52,526 nucleotides of DNA from positions 1-52,526 of the forward strand of contig LCCV01000008.1 of NCBI GenBank assembly GCA_000998135.1, in the 5' to 3' direction. Both the position numbers and the translations under genes were made by a program. The notes beneath the pieces were generated by a model, which was given only the letters and a program-made list of their open reading frames with translations, was not told where the DNA came from and searched no databases. The DNA is from Parcubacteria group bacterium GW2011_GWA2_42_14 (GTDB lineage Bacteria; Patescibacteriota; Minisyncoccia; Sungbacterales; GWA2-42-14). Shown piece after piece: positions 1-7,304 of the stretch; position 1 is the stretch's first letter, and each line of letters opens with the position of its first letter.

Positions 1-360
1 ATTGAGAACGCCGTTGACGATAAGGGAAGAATTCGGAAGGGCAAATTTAACCACTACGCCGGGATCAACGGTTAGGGTGGTGTTGCCGGAAACGATAACT
101 GGGCCCTGCACCACATAAGGACTATCGGCAAGAATCCAGGTGGTATCGGTTGTAATAGTACCGCTTACAAATGTAGGACTGTCAGAAAACGCATTATAAA
201 CAAAGTTTAATAAAAAAAGAATGCTTAAAATAAATACTAAAAATTTTTTCTCCGTTGCAAGATGATAAATATTATCATGGGCATGAACACAAAAAACGCT
301 TTTCCTTTTATAGTTTTTATGCGAGTTGATAGTTATAAAATTTTTAATATTTATATGCAT
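1..360 (-). CDS. Secreted beta-helix-like protein, N-terminal part (runs off left edge)
   Basis: An open frame on the minus strand enters from the window edge. The first ATG in frame is at 360. Translation gives a positively charged lead, a hydrophobic segment (FLVFILSILFLLNFV) that reads as a signal peptide or anchor, then a Ser/Thr/Val/Gly-rich stretch with the pattern TWILADSPYVVQGPVIV and LTVDPGVVVKF. That pattern is typical of the N-terminal cap of bacterial secreted right-handed beta-helix proteins. The start is uncertain: no good ribosome-binding site was seen, and the hydrophobic segment begins about 40 residues in, which is long for a signal peptide. The rest of the protein is outside the window, so the function is unknown. 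Confidence 0.6.
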   Translation of the reverse strand, partial: MHINIKNFITINSHKNYKRKSVFCVHAHDNIYHLATEKKFLVFILSILFLLNFVYNAFSDSPTFVSGTITTDTTWILADSPYVVQGPVIVSGNTTLTVDPGVVVKFALPNSSLIVNGVLN

Positions 361-383
361 GCGTTTTGCGAAATTAGAAAAAT

Positions 384-1025
384 TTAGGATGTTTTTAAAA
401 CAACCACCCTTAATCCTTCCTCCGGCAAATCTTTTTTCTTGATGACTAATTTTTCTTCCGCTTCAAGTGTTTTCATACCCATTTCTTTTAAAAATACATC
501 AACCGTATCTAGGGCAACTTTCAGTCCGGAAATTTTGTAGTGCATGGGAATTACCATACGAGGGTCTATTTGACTGACAACTTGAGACGCTTCCTCGGCA
601 TCAATCGTAAACTTTCCTCCGACCGGAATCATTAAAACATCAACATCGCCGATTTGTTCCACGGTTTCATCGCGAAGTTTCCCCTCTCCAAAGTCCCCCA
701 AATGGCAAATTTTTATTCCCTCCATTTCTATTATATATACGGTATTCATGCCGCGCTCTTTGCCGTTTTGCTTGTCGTGGTAGGTCTCAATTCCCCGGAT
801 ATAAACTCCTTTAGTTTCATATTCTCCGGGGCCTGGTACTAAAAATGGGTTTTCTGGTAAAGATTCAATATTGTTGTGGTCAGAATGATTATGGGTAACA
901 AGCGCAAAATCCGCCCTGAATCTCGGGGGCGTTAAGCCGTTTTCTTTGCCATAAGGGTCAATAACCCCTACCAAATCTCCAGCTTGCAGTTTAAAACAAG
1001 ATTGTCCGTACCAAGTGATGACCAT
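384..1025 (-). CDS. MBL-fold metal-dependent hydrolase (UPF0173-like)
   Basis: A 213-residue metallo-beta-lactamase-fold protein. The metal-binding signature HxHxDH is intact at residues 45-50 (THNHSDH). Later family elements are GEYETKG near 70, HLGDFG near 112, and PMHY in the C-terminal third. Length and motif order match the small stand-alone MBL hydrolases related to UPF0173/UlaG-like proteins; there is no extra domain. The substrate cannot be read from sequence. The gene is monocistronic, on the same strand as the partial secreted gene but separated from it by about 23 bases. A CATGA-rich repeat lies directly upstream of the start codon and no Shine-Dalgarno sequence is visible. Confidence 0.85.
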   Translation of the reverse strand: MVITWYGQSCFKLQAGDLVGVIDPYGKENGLTPPRFRADFALVTHNHSDHNNIESLPENPFLVPGPGEYETKGVYIRGIETYHDKQNGKERGMNTVYIIEMEGIKICHLGDFGEGKLRDETVEQIGDVDVLMIPVGGKFTIDAEEASQVVSQIDPRMVIPMHYKISGLKVALDTVDVFLKEMGMKTLEAEEKLVIKKKDLPEEGLRVVVLKTS

Positions 1026-1110
1026 GAATCATGAATCATGAATCATGAATCATGCAATTTACGCCTTAAATGTTACATGTTTCATGTTCTACGATTCATA
1101 AATTATGGTA
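1026..1110. repeat. CATGATT/CATGTTTCATG dispersed palindromic repeat
   Basis: Four tandem copies of CATGAAT run directly into the start of the MBL gene, followed by ATGTTACATGTTTCATGTTC and TATGGTAG. The same building blocks (CATGTTTCATGT, TATGGTAG) recur in at least eight other intergenic places in the window, mostly next to gene starts. Read on the minus strand the end TACCAT could act as a -10 element for the MBL gene. Confidence 0.6.
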
Positions 1111-1250
1111 GCATTTTTAAGACAAAATTAAAAGCCCTTTCGAGGATTAAACTCATTCTTAACTCGCGTGAGGCAGCGTTTTCTACCGTGGGTTAATCTG
1201 CGACACTTAAGTTTGTTTTTTTGAAATAGATAACCCGTTTTAGTTCTAAT

Positions 1251-1508
1251 TTACTGATAAATTGAGTGGTCGCCGATTGAATGAAACCAGATAACATCTT
1301 TTTCGGCAAATTCAAAAATAATCCGATATTTATTATCAATTGAAAAAGCCCAATACTCTTTAAAACGGCCATGCAATTTATGAGTATCGAGCCCGGGGTC
1401 AAAAGGTTTTTTTCTGAATATACCCTCTTTTTCTTCGGCTATTTTTTTGATTTCTTTCGGCAATCCTTTGTATTCCCGCTCAAATTTTGAAGAATAATAA
1501 ATCCTCAT
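1251..1508 (-). CDS. RelE/ParE-superfamily toxin
   Basis: An 85-residue protein with the RelE/YafQ layout: N-terminal helix pair (FEREYKGLPKEIKKIAEEKEGIF), a central LHGRFKEYWAFSIDNKYRIIFEF strand block, and the terminal HSIGDHSIYQ. The R-x-x-Y-W-x-F and YRIIF elements are the usual family marks, and toxins of this family are ribosome-dependent mRNA interferases. It lies 8 bases behind an RHH antitoxin gene on the same strand, so it is the second gene of a type II toxin-antitoxin operon. Confidence 0.85.
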   Translation of the reverse strand: MRIYYSSKFEREYKGLPKEIKKIAEEKEGIFRKKPFDPGLDTHKLHGRFKEYWAFSIDNKYRIIFEFAEKDVIWFHSIGDHSIYQ

Positions 1509-1516
1509 GCAATTTT

Positions 1517-1732
1517 TTATCGTAAATCTTTGAGTGATTTCAATAATTTACCATTTCCGCCGCGTAGTTCTTTACGGCTTTCTTCAAGTTCTTCGGCAAG
1601 TTTTCCCGCCATCCAAAGCCGAAGCAACATGCGAAAAAATTCGCTTTTGCTTGCAAAGTTACCTTTTTTTATATTTTCTTCCACCACCTCCGTCATTTTG
1701 GGGGGAAGTGATATGTTTATTATATTACGCAT
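1517..1732 (-). CDS. Ribbon-helix-helix antitoxin (CopG/ParD-like)
   Basis: A 71-residue protein. The N-terminal strand NIINISLPPKM followed by two helices is the ribbon-helix-helix DNA-binding fold of CopG/ParD antitoxins; the C-terminal half is charged and should wrap the toxin. It precedes the RelE-type toxin in the same operon, the usual order. A consensus promoter and a 19-bp inverted repeat lie just upstream, as expected for an autorepressed toxin-antitoxin operon. Confidence 0.82.
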   Translation of the reverse strand: MRNIINISLPPKMTEVVEENIKKGNFASKSEFFRMLLRLWMAGKLAEELEESRKELRGGNGKLLKSLKDLR

Positions 1733-1748
1733 AAAAACTCAAATTAGA

Positions 1749-1795
1749 TGTAACATTTTATATTACAATTATACTTCTTTGACCTGTGGTGTCAA
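1749..1795 (-). promoter_or_regulatory. Promoter and operator of the toxin-antitoxin operon
   Basis: On the minus strand TTGACA (1795-1790) and TATAAT (1773-1768) are separated by 16 bases. Just downstream, at 1749-1767, lies the inverted repeat TGTAAnAT...ATnTTACA. Its position between the -10 box and the start codon suits repression by the RHH antitoxin. The motif TTTTATATTACAAT inside it is repeated upstream of the neighbouring TrmB gene. Confidence 0.6.
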
Positions 1796-1840
1796 TAAGA
1801 ATTTGCTGAAACCAATTAGTTCGTTTTTACCGCTATTCGT

Positions 1841-2674
1841 TTATTCTTTCCCCCGAGAAGCCAGAAGGTCTTTTACATACGCGTTCAAATCTATTTTTCT
1901 CCCAAATTGCGAAATTATTTGAAAAAGATGCCGGAATGCATCCGCAATTTCCTGATTATTTATGATAATGACCATATCTTTACTCAAAACTATAATGGAA
2001 ACAGTATCTCCATAGCATAAAATATCAGTATCGAACTCCATTACTTCATCCGGCATCATATTTGCAACAACAAGGCGCTTTGTATATAGATTTTGAAGAT
2101 CATTGGTGTTTAACTTATGAAAACTCTTCAGCAGCCGTTCCCCAAAAATGCCTTCAAGAATAATTCCTTTTGCATTAAATTCCGTTTGCCATTTTCTGCC
2201 GTCTTCCACGCTGAAATACCGTATTTTTATATCAAAGGCCTTATTGCTCTCAATTGAAAAAATCCTGGTTCCTTTTGGCTGTTTTAACGCGTCCCAATAC
2301 GCTTTTTTTATTCCGGCTCGGCCTCTATAAAATAGGACTTCGGATATTCTTTTTGGCTTGTCGGAAAATTTACCGCGGATTTTTTCTAATTCCGGCAGCA
2401 ATTTACCAAATTTTCCGAGCGATTCCCGTGCTGTTTTATAAAGTTCTTTGGGGTCACTTGATTCCCATTCTTCGTGATTGCCAATACGGACGCGATGCGC
2501 GAATTCTCTTTCCGCCAGTTTCTGAAGAATCGGATAAATGCTTGTTCTAGGCATGCCAGTTTTTCTGCCAAGTACGCTTATTTTCGCACTGCCAAGCTCC
2601 AGAAGATTAAAGTAGATTTTACTCTCTTTTTGAGTTAGTCCAACACTTTCTAAATTTTTTTCGTTAATTTCCAT
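1841..2674 (-). CDS. TrmB-family transcriptional regulator
   Basis: A 277-residue protein. Residues about 10-75 form a winged helix-turn-helix of the TrmB type (GLTQKESKIYFNLLELGSAK, then GMPRTSIYPILQKL). The remainder is a sensor-like domain with a phospholipase-D-like tail often seen in these short TrmB proteins (VLFYRGRAGIKKAYWDAL, then DTVSIIVLSKDMVIIINN). The effector is unknown. A palindromic AT-rich motif shared with the neighbouring toxin-antitoxin promoter lies 26 bases upstream of the start and overlaps its own -10 region, which suggests autoregulation. Confidence 0.8.
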   Translation of the reverse strand: MEINEKNLESVGLTQKESKIYFNLLELGSAKISVLGRKTGMPRTSIYPILQKLAEREFAHRVRIGNHEEWESSDPKELYKTARESLGKFGKLLPELEKIRGKFSDKPKRISEVLFYRGRAGIKKAYWDALKQPKGTRIFSIESNKAFDIKIRYFSVEDGRKWQTEFNAKGIILEGIFGERLLKSFHKLNTNDLQNLYTKRLVVANMMPDEVMEFDTDILCYGDTVSIIVLSKDMVIIINNQEIADAFRHLFQIISQFGRKIDLNAYVKDLLASRGKE

Positions 2675-2699
2675 AATAATGACGATATTTTAGTCAACT

Positions 2700-2719
2700 T
2701 TTTATATTACAATAATATA
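2700..2719 (-). promoter_or_regulatory. Promoter/operator of the TrmB gene
   Basis: The motif TTTTATATTACAAT (2700-2713) is identical to that at 1756-1769 upstream of the toxin-antitoxin operon, at nearly the same distance from the start codon (26 versus 24 bases). Here it continues into a 17-bp palindrome (2703-2719, arms TATATTA and TAATATA). On the minus strand TAATAT within it is spaced 17 bases from TTGGCT, so it can be both -10 box and operator. Confidence 0.5.
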
Positions 2720-2836
2720 ACTTTTAAGCCAATAAGGTCAATGGCTATCAGATAATATAAAAAACTGATTTAATTTAGTGATAACTTTGTTATAATTATA
2801 GCAGAAAGTGTTCATTTAAAACTTAAGGAGGAACGA

Positions 2837-3244
2837 ATGCTTTTTAATAGTTGGCTTGGCAGAATTGGCAAGTCAGAAACAGAAAGTGAAAGAAGGGCCC
2901 GAATTAAAAGAGAAGAACGGAAACAAAAAGAACTGGAAACAGAACGAAAAAATAAGATAAAAGAAAAACGGTTGGTCAACCGCAAAGACGTCAGAGAAAT
3001 GAGCTTATTTCGTCGACAACTCAAGCAATTGGAGAAAGACGCGCTTATTGATTTAATTGTTAATCTTCGCAAAGAGAATGCAAAACTCAAAACGGAGTTG
3101 GAAGAAAAGCGCTATGAGGTTATTGCCGCCAGAGATCAGGGATATAGACAGGCCGGTGAAGACAGATATAACAGTCTTTCCCGGGCAGAAAAAGATAATA
3201 TCCAATGGGAACGAGACCGGGCATCCGACAGACTCGTGAACTAA
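2837..3244 (+). CDS. Hypothetical charged coiled-coil protein
   Basis: A 135-residue protein with no family I recognise. It has a strong ribosome-binding site (AAGGAGGAACGA before ATG). Residues about 12-55 are almost entirely Arg/Lys/Glu and residues 60-105 contain a leucine-heptad stretch (LKQLEKDALIDLIVNLRKENAKLKTELEEK), so it is probably an elongated coiled coil. It is the first of three co-directional small genes with strong ribosome-binding sites that end at a shared terminator. Confidence 0.7.
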   Translation: MLFNSWLGRIGKSETESERRARIKREERKQKELETERKNKIKEKRLVNRKDVREMSLFRRQLKQLEKDALIDLIVNLRKENAKLKTELEEKRYEVIAARDQGYRQAGEDRYNSLSRAEKDNIQWERDRASDRLVN

Positions 3245-3277
3245 ACCATCGCCAATCAATCCGAGAAGGAGGAAAAA

Positions 3278-3403
3278 ATGCCTAAAAATGATGTCCAATT
3301 TCATTGGTTCATAGATGGGTTTCCTGTGGTAATTACAATAGCGCTTATCTTAGGAATCTACTGTTACCTATTCATGAAGTTTATTTCTCCTCTGCTGCCC
3401 TGA
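3278..3403 (+). CDS. Small single-span membrane protein (41 aa)
   Basis: A short gene behind AGAAGGAGGAAAAA and an ATG. The product has one hydrophobic segment (VVITIALILGIYCYLF) in the middle and a short tail, so it is likely a single-pass membrane peptide. It starts 34 bases after the coiled-coil gene. No homologue is recognised; the ribosome-binding site and placement are the main evidence. Confidence 0.6.
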   Translation: MPKNDVQFHWFIDGFPVVITIALILGIYCYLFMKFISPLLP

Positions 3404-3439
3404 ATACTGCAATAGTTATCAAAATCAAAGGAGACGCCC

Positions 3440-3586
3440 GTGAGCTGTAAAACTTGCCAAGAGGTTGAGAAAGTTCTGATTAATCTTTCGAAAGAATCGG
3501 AAAAGTATGAAAAAATGGCGAAGTGGTGTTGTGTAGGATTAGCTATTACTGCGGCCGTCTTGTTCTCAACGGCACTCGTACTTTAA
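3440..3586 (+). CDS. Small tail-anchored membrane protein (48 aa, GTG start)
   Basis: Starts with GTG behind AAAGGAGACGCCC. The product begins with a CxxC pair (SCKTCQEV), continues as a charged helix, and ends in a hydrophobic segment (CCVGLAITAAVLFSTALVL), giving a tail-anchor layout. Third gene of the 2837-3586 run, directly followed by a strong terminator. Function unknown. Confidence 0.55.
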   Translation: MSCKTCQEVEKVLINLSKESEKYEKMAKWCCVGLAITAAVLFSTALVL

Positions 3587-3591
3587 GCCAC

Positions 3592-3645
3592 GCCCATCGT
3601 CTGCAACGAAGAAGCCCCTTCGTTCGCGCAACGATGGGCTTCTTT
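3592..3645 (+). terminator. Rho-independent terminator
   Basis: GCCCATCGT (3592-3600) pairs with ACGATGGGC (3631-3639), with an inner AACGAAG/CTTCGTT stem, followed by TTCTTTTT. It closes the three-gene small-protein operon. Confidence 0.85.
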
Positions 3646-3704
3646 TTATATTTTGAAACCATAGCCGTTTTCTAAAATTATCATATAAACAACGTTTTAA
3701 TCAG

Positions 3705-3742
3705 GTATCTATTTATTTGACTATCGATGAATAATTAGATAC
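3705..3742. promoter_or_regulatory. 38-bp imperfect palindrome upstream of the PaaX/Cas2-like gene
   Basis: Half-sites GTATCTATTTATTTGACTA and (reverse complement) GTATCTAATTATTCATCGA face each other over 38 bp, ending 10 bases before the ATG. Length and outer arms match the perfect 38-bp palindrome at 4340-4377. A second small inverted repeat, CTCATAA-GA-TTATGAG (3742-3757), covers the start codon. Read as an operator for the adjacent regulator. Confidence 0.65.
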
Positions 3743-3752
3743 TCATAAGATT

Positions 3753-4307
3753 ATGAGAAAAAATTCAATTGGCAAAGAAATAATATTGATACTGGCCGCC
3801 GGCAGTGTTTTATCGTTGGCCGCCATCCTTTCCGGGCCGAATGTACTGAAAATTATAAAGGCCCTAAAACGCGATTACAACAGATTATCCAAACAGAAAA
3901 TTAAGGACGCGATTCGGCAGCTTGAGCGAAAAAAAATTATAGAGCTGCAAAAAGACGGATACGAAACATACATAAAATTAACGAAAGACGGCCAAAGACA
4001 GATTTTGAAATATAAACTTGATGAATTGAAATTCGGGCGGGTGAAAAAATGGGACGGGAAATGGAGAATAATAGTTTTCGACATTCCGGAAAAATTCAGA
4101 AAAGCAAGGCAGGCCGTTTCTTTCACATTGCGTAAAGCTGGCGCATACCAATTTCAAAAAAGCGTTTTTGTCTATCCTGATGATTGTGAAGACGACATTC
4201 GATTTGTCGCCGGAATATACGGAGTCCGGCCATTTGTTAAATTTATCGAGGCGGGTAGGATTGATAATGAACCTATTTTAAAACGCCATTTTGAAATTTA
4301 TGTTTAA
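3753..4307 (+). CDS. PaaX-like regulator with Cas2-like C-terminal domain
   Basis: 184 residues. After a hydrophobic N-terminal stretch comes a winged-helix region (NRLSKQKIKDAIRQLERKKIIELQ) and from about residue 105 a ferredoxin-like Cas2/PaaX-C domain (WRIIVFDIPEKFRKARQAVSFTLRKAGAYQFQKSVFVYP). Such proteins are often labelled Cas2 or PaaX in CPR genomes. The Cas2 catalytic Asp after the first strand is present (VFDIPE), but there is no CRISPR array or cas1 in the window, so a transcription-factor role is more likely. A 38-bp palindrome precedes it and a perfect version lies between it and comM, which points to autoregulation and control of comM. Nuclease activity cannot be excluded from sequence. 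Confidence 0.8.
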   Translation: MRKNSIGKEIILILAAGSVLSLAAILSGPNVLKIIKALKRDYNRLSKQKIKDAIRQLERKKIIELQKDGYETYIKLTKDGQRQILKYKLDELKFGRVKKWDGKWRIIVFDIPEKFRKARQAVSFTLRKAGAYQFQKSVFVYPDDCEDDIRFVAGIYGVRPFVKFIEAGRIDNEPILKRHFEIYV

Positions 4308-4339
4308 ACTTGGTTAAGTGTGATACTAATGCGATAGCG

Positions 4340-4377
4340 GTATCTAAATATTTATCTATAGATAAATATTTAGATAC
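4340..4377. promoter_or_regulatory. Perfect 38-bp palindrome between the PaaX-like gene and comM
   Basis: The half-site GTATCTAAATATTTATCTA is followed by its exact reverse complement. It ends 11 bases before the -35 box of the comM promoter and repeats the design of the 3705-3742 element. There is no T-tract after it, so it is not an obvious terminator. Best read as a dimer- or tetramer-binding operator. Confidence 0.7.
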
Positions 4378-4388
4378 ATAAACTCTCT

Positions 4389-4417
4389 TTGACATTTTTT
4401 AAGATATTTGTTACCTA
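4389..4417 (+). promoter_or_regulatory. comM promoter
   Basis: TTGACA (4389-4394), 17-base spacer, TACCTA (4412-4417). The predicted start of transcription falls within 2-4 bases of the ATG at 4427, so the mRNA would be almost leaderless, which fits the absence of a Shine-Dalgarno sequence. Confidence 0.6.
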
Positions 4418-4426
4418 TTATTTATT

Positions 4427-5971
4427 ATGATTAAAATTTCTTCAGCGCAAGTGGTGGGGCTTGATGCCAAGCCAATAGATATTGAAGTTGATTTGTCCGG
4501 CGGGCTGCATGTTTTTTCCATTGTGGGTTTGGCTGATAAAGAAATTCAGGAATCGCGCGAAAGAATCGGCTCGGCCATAAGAAACATCGGGGCGCGCCCT
4601 CCTCATAAAAAAGCCGAGCGCGTAATTATCAATCTTTCTCCGGCGGATTTGAAAAAAGAAGGGCCGGCTTTTGACCTGCCCATTGCTTTGGGTTTTCTTT
4701 TGGCATCAGGACAAACGCGATTTGAGCCGGAAGGCCGTCTTTTTGTGGGAGAATTGGGGTTAGACGGCGCAATCAAAAAGGTTTCCGGCATTCTGCCCAT
4801 AACCATTTTGGCGCAAACACTCGGTTTTAAAGAAATTTTTGTTCCACGGGGAAATGGCGAAGAATCTTCACTGGTGCGAGGAATTGATATTTATGAAGCA
4901 GATAACATAAAAGAGCTTCTTGATTTTTTGGAGGGCAGAGTATCACAAAATCCTTTTGACGGCGACCCTCTGGAAAAAGAAAATGAAAATAGAGAATATG
5001 AAATGGATTTTTCCCATATTAAGGGCCAGGAAACAGCAAAGCGCGCCATTGAAATTGCCGCAAGCGGTTCGCATAATCTTTTGATGGAAGGGCCTCCGGG
5101 AACCGGAAAAACTCTTTTGGCAAAATCAATTCCATCGGTTCTTCCGAAAATGTCCAGAGACGAAATTATTGAAGTTACTAAAATTTATTCCGTTGCGGGA
5201 GCGCTTAAAGAAAAGGGCGGGGCAATTACTACCAGGCCGTTTCGCTCCCCTCACCACATCGCCTCACCTGTTTCCATTACCGGCGGAGGTACTACCGTAA
5301 AGCCGGGAGAAATTACTATGGCCCATCGTGGGGTATTATTTCTTGACGAACTGCCGGAATTCCAGCGCCCGGTTTTGGAGGCATTGCGCCAACCCCTGGA
5401 AAACAGGGAAATTACGGTTGCCCGAGCACAGGGAACAGAGACCTTTCCGGCGGATTTTATATTGATTGCCGCCATGAACCCCTGCCCTTGCGGAAATTTG
5501 AATAATCCTAAAAAAGAGTGCGTCTGCCCTCCGGGCGCTATTTCCAAATACAAAAGAAAAATTTCCGGGCCGCTTCTTGACCGCATTGATTTATATATAG
5601 AAGTTCCGAATATTGAATATGTAAAACTTGAAGAAGGCAGTGCGGAAATCGCTCCGGGCGAATCGCAATCTGACAAAATCAGAAAGCGGGTGGAGAAAGC
5701 GCGCCAAATCCAGGATGAGAGATTTAAAAACGAAAAAATTCTTACCAATAGCCAAATGTCGCCCCGCCACATCAAAAAATACTGCAAACTGGATGAGCCG
5801 TCGCGCGAACTTTTGAAAAACGCTTATGATTCCTACAATCTTTCTCCGCGCTCTTATTTCCGGCTGATAAAACTTGCCAGAACCATAGCCGATATTGATG
5901 AATCTCCGGAAATCAAACCCAACCACGTATCCGAAGCAATTCAATACCGCCCTAAAGGTGAGACCTACTGA
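4427..5971 (+). CDS. comM: YifB/ComM family Mg-chelatase-like AAA+ ATPase
   Basis: 514 residues, full length for ComM. The N-terminal domain (about 1-165) is the Lon-protease-like fold of the family (VDLSGGLHVFSIVGLADKEI; LSPADLKKEGPAFDLPIALG). The Mg-chelatase ATPase follows with Walker A GPPGTGKT at 222-229, Walker B GVLFLDELPE around 305, and a Cys-rich PCPCGN segment. The C-terminal helical domain ends the protein. ComM is a hexameric helicase that promotes branch migration during integration of transformed DNA. The gene stands alone behind the PaaX/Cas2-like gene, with its own promoter and an upstream 38-bp palindrome. Confidence 0.93.
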   Translation: MIKISSAQVVGLDAKPIDIEVDLSGGLHVFSIVGLADKEIQESRERIGSAIRNIGARPPHKKAERVIINLSPADLKKEGPAFDLPIALGFLLASGQTRFEPEGRLFVGELGLDGAIKKVSGILPITILAQTLGFKEIFVPRGNGEESSLVRGIDIYEADNIKELLDFLEGRVSQNPFDGDPLEKENENREYEMDFSHIKGQETAKRAIEIAASGSHNLLMEGPPGTGKTLLAKSIPSVLPKMSRDEIIEVTKIYSVAGALKEKGGAITTRPFRSPHHIASPVSITGGGTTVKPGEITMAHRGVLFLDELPEFQRPVLEALRQPLENREITVARAQGTETFPADFILIAAMNPCPCGNLNNPKKECVCPPGAISKYKRKISGPLLDRIDLYIEVPNIEYVKLEEGSAEIAPGESQSDKIRKRVEKARQIQDERFKNEKILTNSQMSPRHIKKYCKLDEPSRELLKNAYDSYNLSPRSYFRLIKLARTIADIDESPEIKPNHVSEAIQYRPKGETY

Positions 5972-6231
5972 CAATTAACACTTAGCTTAATAAATTGGTC
6001 TCGTGAAAATGGCTTAAAATAAGGGCTTTTCAGTTAAACAAAAATTAACTTAAGTGTAAAGAGTCAATATGTTTAAATGGTTCACTTCTTTTTGCATCTG
6101 GTTTTTTCTTTTCTACAAAGCCCTGCGGCTCTTAGAAGCGGATCCACGCGGATGTTAACGCGGATTTACGCGGATATTAAGTTAGTTTGCAACGAAAAAA
6201 ACGGCTTTGGGCAGCCGCTTTAAAAGTTGCG
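5972..6231. other. Intergenic region between convergent comM and TrmB genes
   Basis: Contains a tandem ACGCGGAT repeat (6146-6178), a possible but weak 29-codon frame at 6069-6158 with a hydrophobic start (MFKWFTSFCIWFFLFYKALR) and no clear ribosome-binding site, and a minus-strand terminator (6194-6219). Confidence 0.4.
6194..6219 (-). terminator. Terminator of the second TrmB gene
   Basis: Read on the minus strand, GCGGCT-gccca-AAGCCG is followed by a run of seven T. It lies 13 bases after the stop codon of the TrmB gene. Confidence 0.75.
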
Positions 6232-6951
6232 TTAAACATCTGAACTAACTTTCCACAACACTTCAAAAAAAGATTTCATCATGATGGAAAAATTTCGGCT
6301 GGTGATAAGGATGCCTCGGGCGGGTTCTTCACATGGGATAATGCCGACAGAATTGTCAAAAATAATAATGTAGCCGGGAAAAATGAACGAATCGGGCAGT
6401 AATCGTACATCGTGAAGCCGCGAAGGAGAATCAATTATGTCGTCGTTTGCAAAACGAAGCGCTTTTTGGAAAATTCCTGCTTCGCGGCGGCGTTTGCCCC
6501 AACCGTATTTACCCCCCAACAATTCCGTAAGGTGCTTGGCTGAACCGATGGAAAGAATAATTTTTTCTTTGGTCTTAAGCCCTTCTTCGCTCATACTTTT
6601 TATCGCGTCTTTTCCTTCAAAAACACGAATGGACGGAGCAAGACGGGATTTAGAAATTTCTTTTGTTAATTCGGGAATAATCCGCTCGGCCATAATTACT
6701 TGGCGTTCAAAAAAGGTTTTTAAGCGCGAGGGATGCTCGGCCACAAAACGCCTTACTCCGCGTTCAATATAAGTGGTGACCAATCCCATAGCCGCGAGGT
6801 TTTCAAGAATGTGGTAAGCGCTGGTTCGTTTAATTCCGGCCCTTCGGGCAATGGTGCTTACCGAAGCGTCGGCAAGAGAAAGCAGGGCTCTATAAACAAG
6901 CTCTGTTTTTTTGTCAAGGCCGAAGGGTTGTAAAAATGATGTTTTTTTCAT
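6232..6951 (-). CDS. TrmB-family transcriptional regulator (second)
   Basis: 239 residues. The N-terminal winged helix is clear (GLDKKTELVYRALLSLADAS, then ARRAGIKRTSAYHILENLAAMGLV at about 12-60). The rest matches the short PLD-like sensor half of TrmB-like proteins (IRVFEGKDAIKSMSEEGLKTKEKIILSIGS; IIIFDNSVGIIPCEEPARGILITS). It is related in architecture to the regulator at 1841-2674 but diverged. A 97-bp palindromic repeat abuts the start codon within 3 bases, so its promoter probably lies inside or beyond that repeat. The regulated genes are unknown. Confidence 0.8.
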   Translation of the reverse strand: MKKTSFLQPFGLDKKTELVYRALLSLADASVSTIARRAGIKRTSAYHILENLAAMGLVTTYIERGVRRFVAEHPSRLKTFFERQVIMAERIIPELTKEISKSRLAPSIRVFEGKDAIKSMSEEGLKTKEKIILSIGSAKHLTELLGGKYGWGKRRREAGIFQKALRFANDDIIDSPSRLHDVRLLPDSFIFPGYIIIFDNSVGIIPCEEPARGILITSRNFSIMMKSFFEVLWKVSSDV

Positions 6952-6953
6952 GC

Positions 6954-7050
6954 ATTATTCTTCAAGTTATATCGAGAAGTTTACCTATTCAATAAATTCA
7001 GGGCAGGCATTATTGTTAAATTCTCGACAAGCTCGAATAATAATATTTTA
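6954..7050. repeat. 97-bp palindromic (MITE-like) repeat, copy A
   Basis: Ends carry an inverted repeat (ATTATTCTTCAAG...TCGAGAA and TTCTCGACAAGCTCGAATAAT). A diverged copy is at 14579-14671. It sits directly upstream of the TrmB start codon. The remainder of the 6952-7304 gap holds TTCGCG-rich short repeats and the inverted repeat at 7246-7269; no gene was seen. Confidence 0.7.
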
Positions 7051-7245
7051 TTAGCGATTCGCGAAAATTCGCCCTCAAATTCGCGGGTATTCGCGATTAC
7101 TGACGACTTTTTTCGTCAACACCATCTTACCATAGCCATTTAAAAAACACAAGCAATTAAAGCAATTTATGCGGTTATCATATTTTTATTCCAAAATCAG
7201 CCAAAAAATTAAAACAAAAATTACCAAATAAGATATATTGAAAAT

Positions 7246-7269
7246 GCGATACGAAATAGGTCGTATCGC
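7246..7269. promoter_or_regulatory. Inverted repeat upstream of the 7305-8784 operon
   Basis: GCGATACGA-AATAGG-TCGTATCGC: nine-base arms with a six-base spacer, about 36 bases before the first start codon. There is no T-tract, so it reads as an operator rather than a terminator. It is followed by TTTGACATTTTAACCGGGAG, which contains the ribosome-binding site. Confidence 0.5.
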
Positions 7270-7304
7270 CAACGCACTTTGACATTTTAACCGGGAGAGA
7301 AAAC

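Noticed and set aside
654-842. Plus-strand frame opposite the MBL gene
   Set aside because: Antisense shadow of a well-supported gene; no ribosome-binding site and no protein-like pattern.
3753-4307. CRISPR-Cas locus suggested by the Cas2-like protein
   Set aside because: No repeat-spacer array, cas1 or other cas gene in the window; the 38-bp palindromes are two single dyads with differing arms, not direct repeats with spacers. The N-terminal winged helix favours a PaaX-like regulator.
6069-6158. 29-codon hydrophobic frame after comM
   Set aside because: No clear ribosome-binding site, and it runs into a tandem ACGCGGAT repeat; not enough to call a gene.
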